Source: an uncultured Pseudorhodobacter sp. (GTDB taxonomy: Bacteria; Pseudomonadota; Alphaproteobacteria; Rhodobacterales; Rhodobacteraceae). Taken from it: a stretch of DNA of 15,798 nt. Within the stretch, counting starts at the first letter, position 1, and the number at the start of each line of letters is the position of its first letter. This document shows positions 15,364-15,798 of this stretch, piece after piece. The notes below the pieces were generated by a model. It saw only the letters and a list, made by a program, of their open reading frames with translations. It was not told the origin of the DNA and did not search any database. The stretch spans positions 1-15,798 of the forward strand of contig CAMFLG010000020.1 of the NCBI GenBank assembly GCA_945957495.1, in the 5' to 3' direction. The position numbers were made by a program, and so were the translations under genes.

Positions 15364-15376
15364 CCCGGAAACCGGG
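15364..15376. other. Short hairpin upstream of map
   Basis: CCCGG-AAA-CCGGG is a perfect 5-bp GC stem abutting the first GTATGC repeat, 55 nt upstream of the map GTG. It could be a leader hairpin or part of a control region; no function is evident. Confidence 0.4.
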
Positions 15377-15429
15377 TATGCTTTGCGTATGCCTGACGTA
15401 TGCCGGAACGTATGCCTGACGTGCATACG
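15376..15429. repeat. Helically phased GTATGC repeat cluster upstream of map
   Basis: GTATGC begins at 15376, 15387, 15398 and 15410, with spacings of 11, 11 and 12 bp. The second and fourth units are identical (GTATGCCTGAC). An inverted copy, GCATAC, closes the set at 15423-15428, making CGTATGC-CTGACGT-GCATACG a palindrome with perfect 7-bp arms. One-turn phasing on one DNA face suggests cooperative protein binding in the map/CinA-like divergent control region. Confidence 0.75.
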
Positions 15430-15441
15430 TTGTGCAGGGCT

Positions 15442-15469
15442 TTGAAAGCCGCCTGCCGCACCTTATACT
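15442..15469 (+). promoter_or_regulatory. Predicted housekeeping-type promoter for the CinA-like gene
   Basis: TTGAAA (15442-15447) and TATACT (15464-15469) are separated by 16 bp. A start site about six bases further would fall at 15475-15476, exactly where structured repeat copy 3 begins. Prediction by consensus match only. Confidence 0.45.
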
Positions 15470-15475
15470 TGTGCA

Positions 15476-15577
15476 AAAGCGGTTCAGGTTTGGACGGAAT
15501 CGGAAATCGCTGCCTCTCGCTTTGCTCGAACGCGTTTTCCGATGACTCTACTTTCCGTCGAAACCTGAACCGCTCTA
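15476..15577 (+). repeat. Structured interspersed repeat, copy 3
   Basis: A 102-nt element. The outer arms AGCGGTTCAGGTTT and AAACCTGAACCGCT form a perfect 14-bp stem. The middle stem GACGGAA/TTCCGTC is a perfect 7 bp. The inner stem TCGGAAA-T-CGC pairs with GCG-T-TTTCCGA, where the A-to-G change against copy 2 is matched by T-to-C on the other side. The apical segment is the same as in copy 2. The ends are AAAAGC and GCTCTA. Unlike the other copies, it lies in front of a gene: the CinA-like Shine-Dalgarno sequence (GAAGGAG, 15584-15590) is seven bases after it. Confidence 0.88.
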
Positions 15578-15597
15578 AGAATCTGAAGGAGTGCGCC

Positions 15598-15798
15598 ATG
15601 ACCAATCCAACCGCCGCCATGCTGGTGATCGGGGACGAGATCCTGTCGGGGCGGACCCGCGATTCCAACCTGCACCATCTGGCGGGCGAATTGACGCGGC
15701 ATGGCATCAATTTGGCCGAGGCGCGGGTGGTGGCGGATGACCATGGCGCGATCGTGGCGGCGGTGAATGCGTTGCGCGGGGCGTGGGAGCATGTATTC
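15598..15798 (+). CDS. CinA/MoaB-like molybdopterin-binding-domain protein, N-terminal part (cut by window edge)
   Basis: The first 67 residues of a protein beginning MTNPTAAMLVIGDEILSGRTRDSN, which matches the competence/damage-inducible protein A (CinA N-terminal) and MoaB/Mog-type molybdopterin-binding fold: IGDEILSG is the family's glycine-acidic signature, followed by the LHHLAGELTRHGINLAEARVVADD helix and strand. In Rhodobacterales, stand-alone versions of about 240 residues are usually annotated as molybdopterin-binding proteins; whether the C-terminal CinA amidase domain follows cannot be seen here. The ATG at 15598 has GAAGGAG seven bases upstream. A predicted promoter and a large structured repeat make up its probable leader. 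Confidence 0.85.
   Translation, partial: MTNPTAAMLVIGDEILSGRTRDSNLHHLAGELTRHGINLAEARVVADDHGAIVAAVNALRGAWEHVF

Noticed and set aside
14500..15426. A longer methionine aminopeptidase starting at 15426
   Set aside because: The extra 39 codons cross the GTATGC repeats and lack family similarity. GTG 15309 has a strong, well-spaced Shine-Dalgarno sequence.
15376..15429. Could the GTATGC repeats be a CRISPR array?
   Set aside because: Units are 6-11 bp with 5-6-bp gaps. CRISPR repeats and spacers are each over 20 bp, and no cas gene is present.

Overview
This window looks like a chromosomal segment from an alphaproteobacterium of the Rhodobacterales (Rhodobacter/Paracoccus/roseobacter relatives). 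The basis is high GC, dense operons with ATGA or TGATG junctions, and a gene set typical of that order: glnK-amtB, an mlaA-mlaC pair, a PrtD/E-type type I secretion pair, a RidA-GDPD-COG3146 run, and an alphaproteobacterial-style methionine aminopeptidase. No plasmid, phage, transposase, CRISPR array, tRNA or rRNA is visible. All genes that lie wholly inside the window appear intact. The window cuts amtB at its left edge and a CinA-like gene at its right edge.

Layout. 1-652 (-): nitrogen control, glnK then amtB. 907-3081 (+): a bifunctional class A penicillin-binding protein. 3254-4629 (-): mlaA then mlaC, for outer-membrane lipid asymmetry, ending in a clear intrinsic terminator. 4799-7833 (+): ABC exporter and HlyD-type adaptor of a type I secretion system, with no substrate or outer-membrane partner in view. 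8008-11426 (+): RidA protein, glycerophosphodiester phosphodiesterase, COG3146 FemAB/GNAT-like protein, glutathione transferase, pterin carbinolamine dehydratase. 11431-11919 (-): a PRX5-type peroxiredoxin, divergent from 11998-14404 (+), which holds a ferredoxin-reductase-like flavoprotein, RsmD and a HAD hydrolase joined by 4-nt overlaps. 14500-15309 (-): methionine aminopeptidase. 15598-end (+): start of a CinA/MoaB-like molybdopterin-binding-domain protein. No stretch without a gene exceeds 300 bases.

The most unusual thing is not a gene. Three copies of an interspersed element of about 101-102 nt lie at 3079-3180, 14402-14502 and 15476-15577. Each has a nearly invariant core flanked by long inverted arms. 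The outer arm sequence differs between copies, but complementarity is kept (13, 13 of 14, and 14 bp), and an inner stem also shows a compensatory change. Two copies sit exactly between convergent genes, and their TAGAGC/TAAAGC ends supply the flanking stop codons. The third sits between a predicted promoter and the ribosome binding site of the CinA-like gene, so it may form that gene's 5' leader. I do not recognise this family. Next to the third copy, upstream of map, is a helically phased array of GTATGC repeats.
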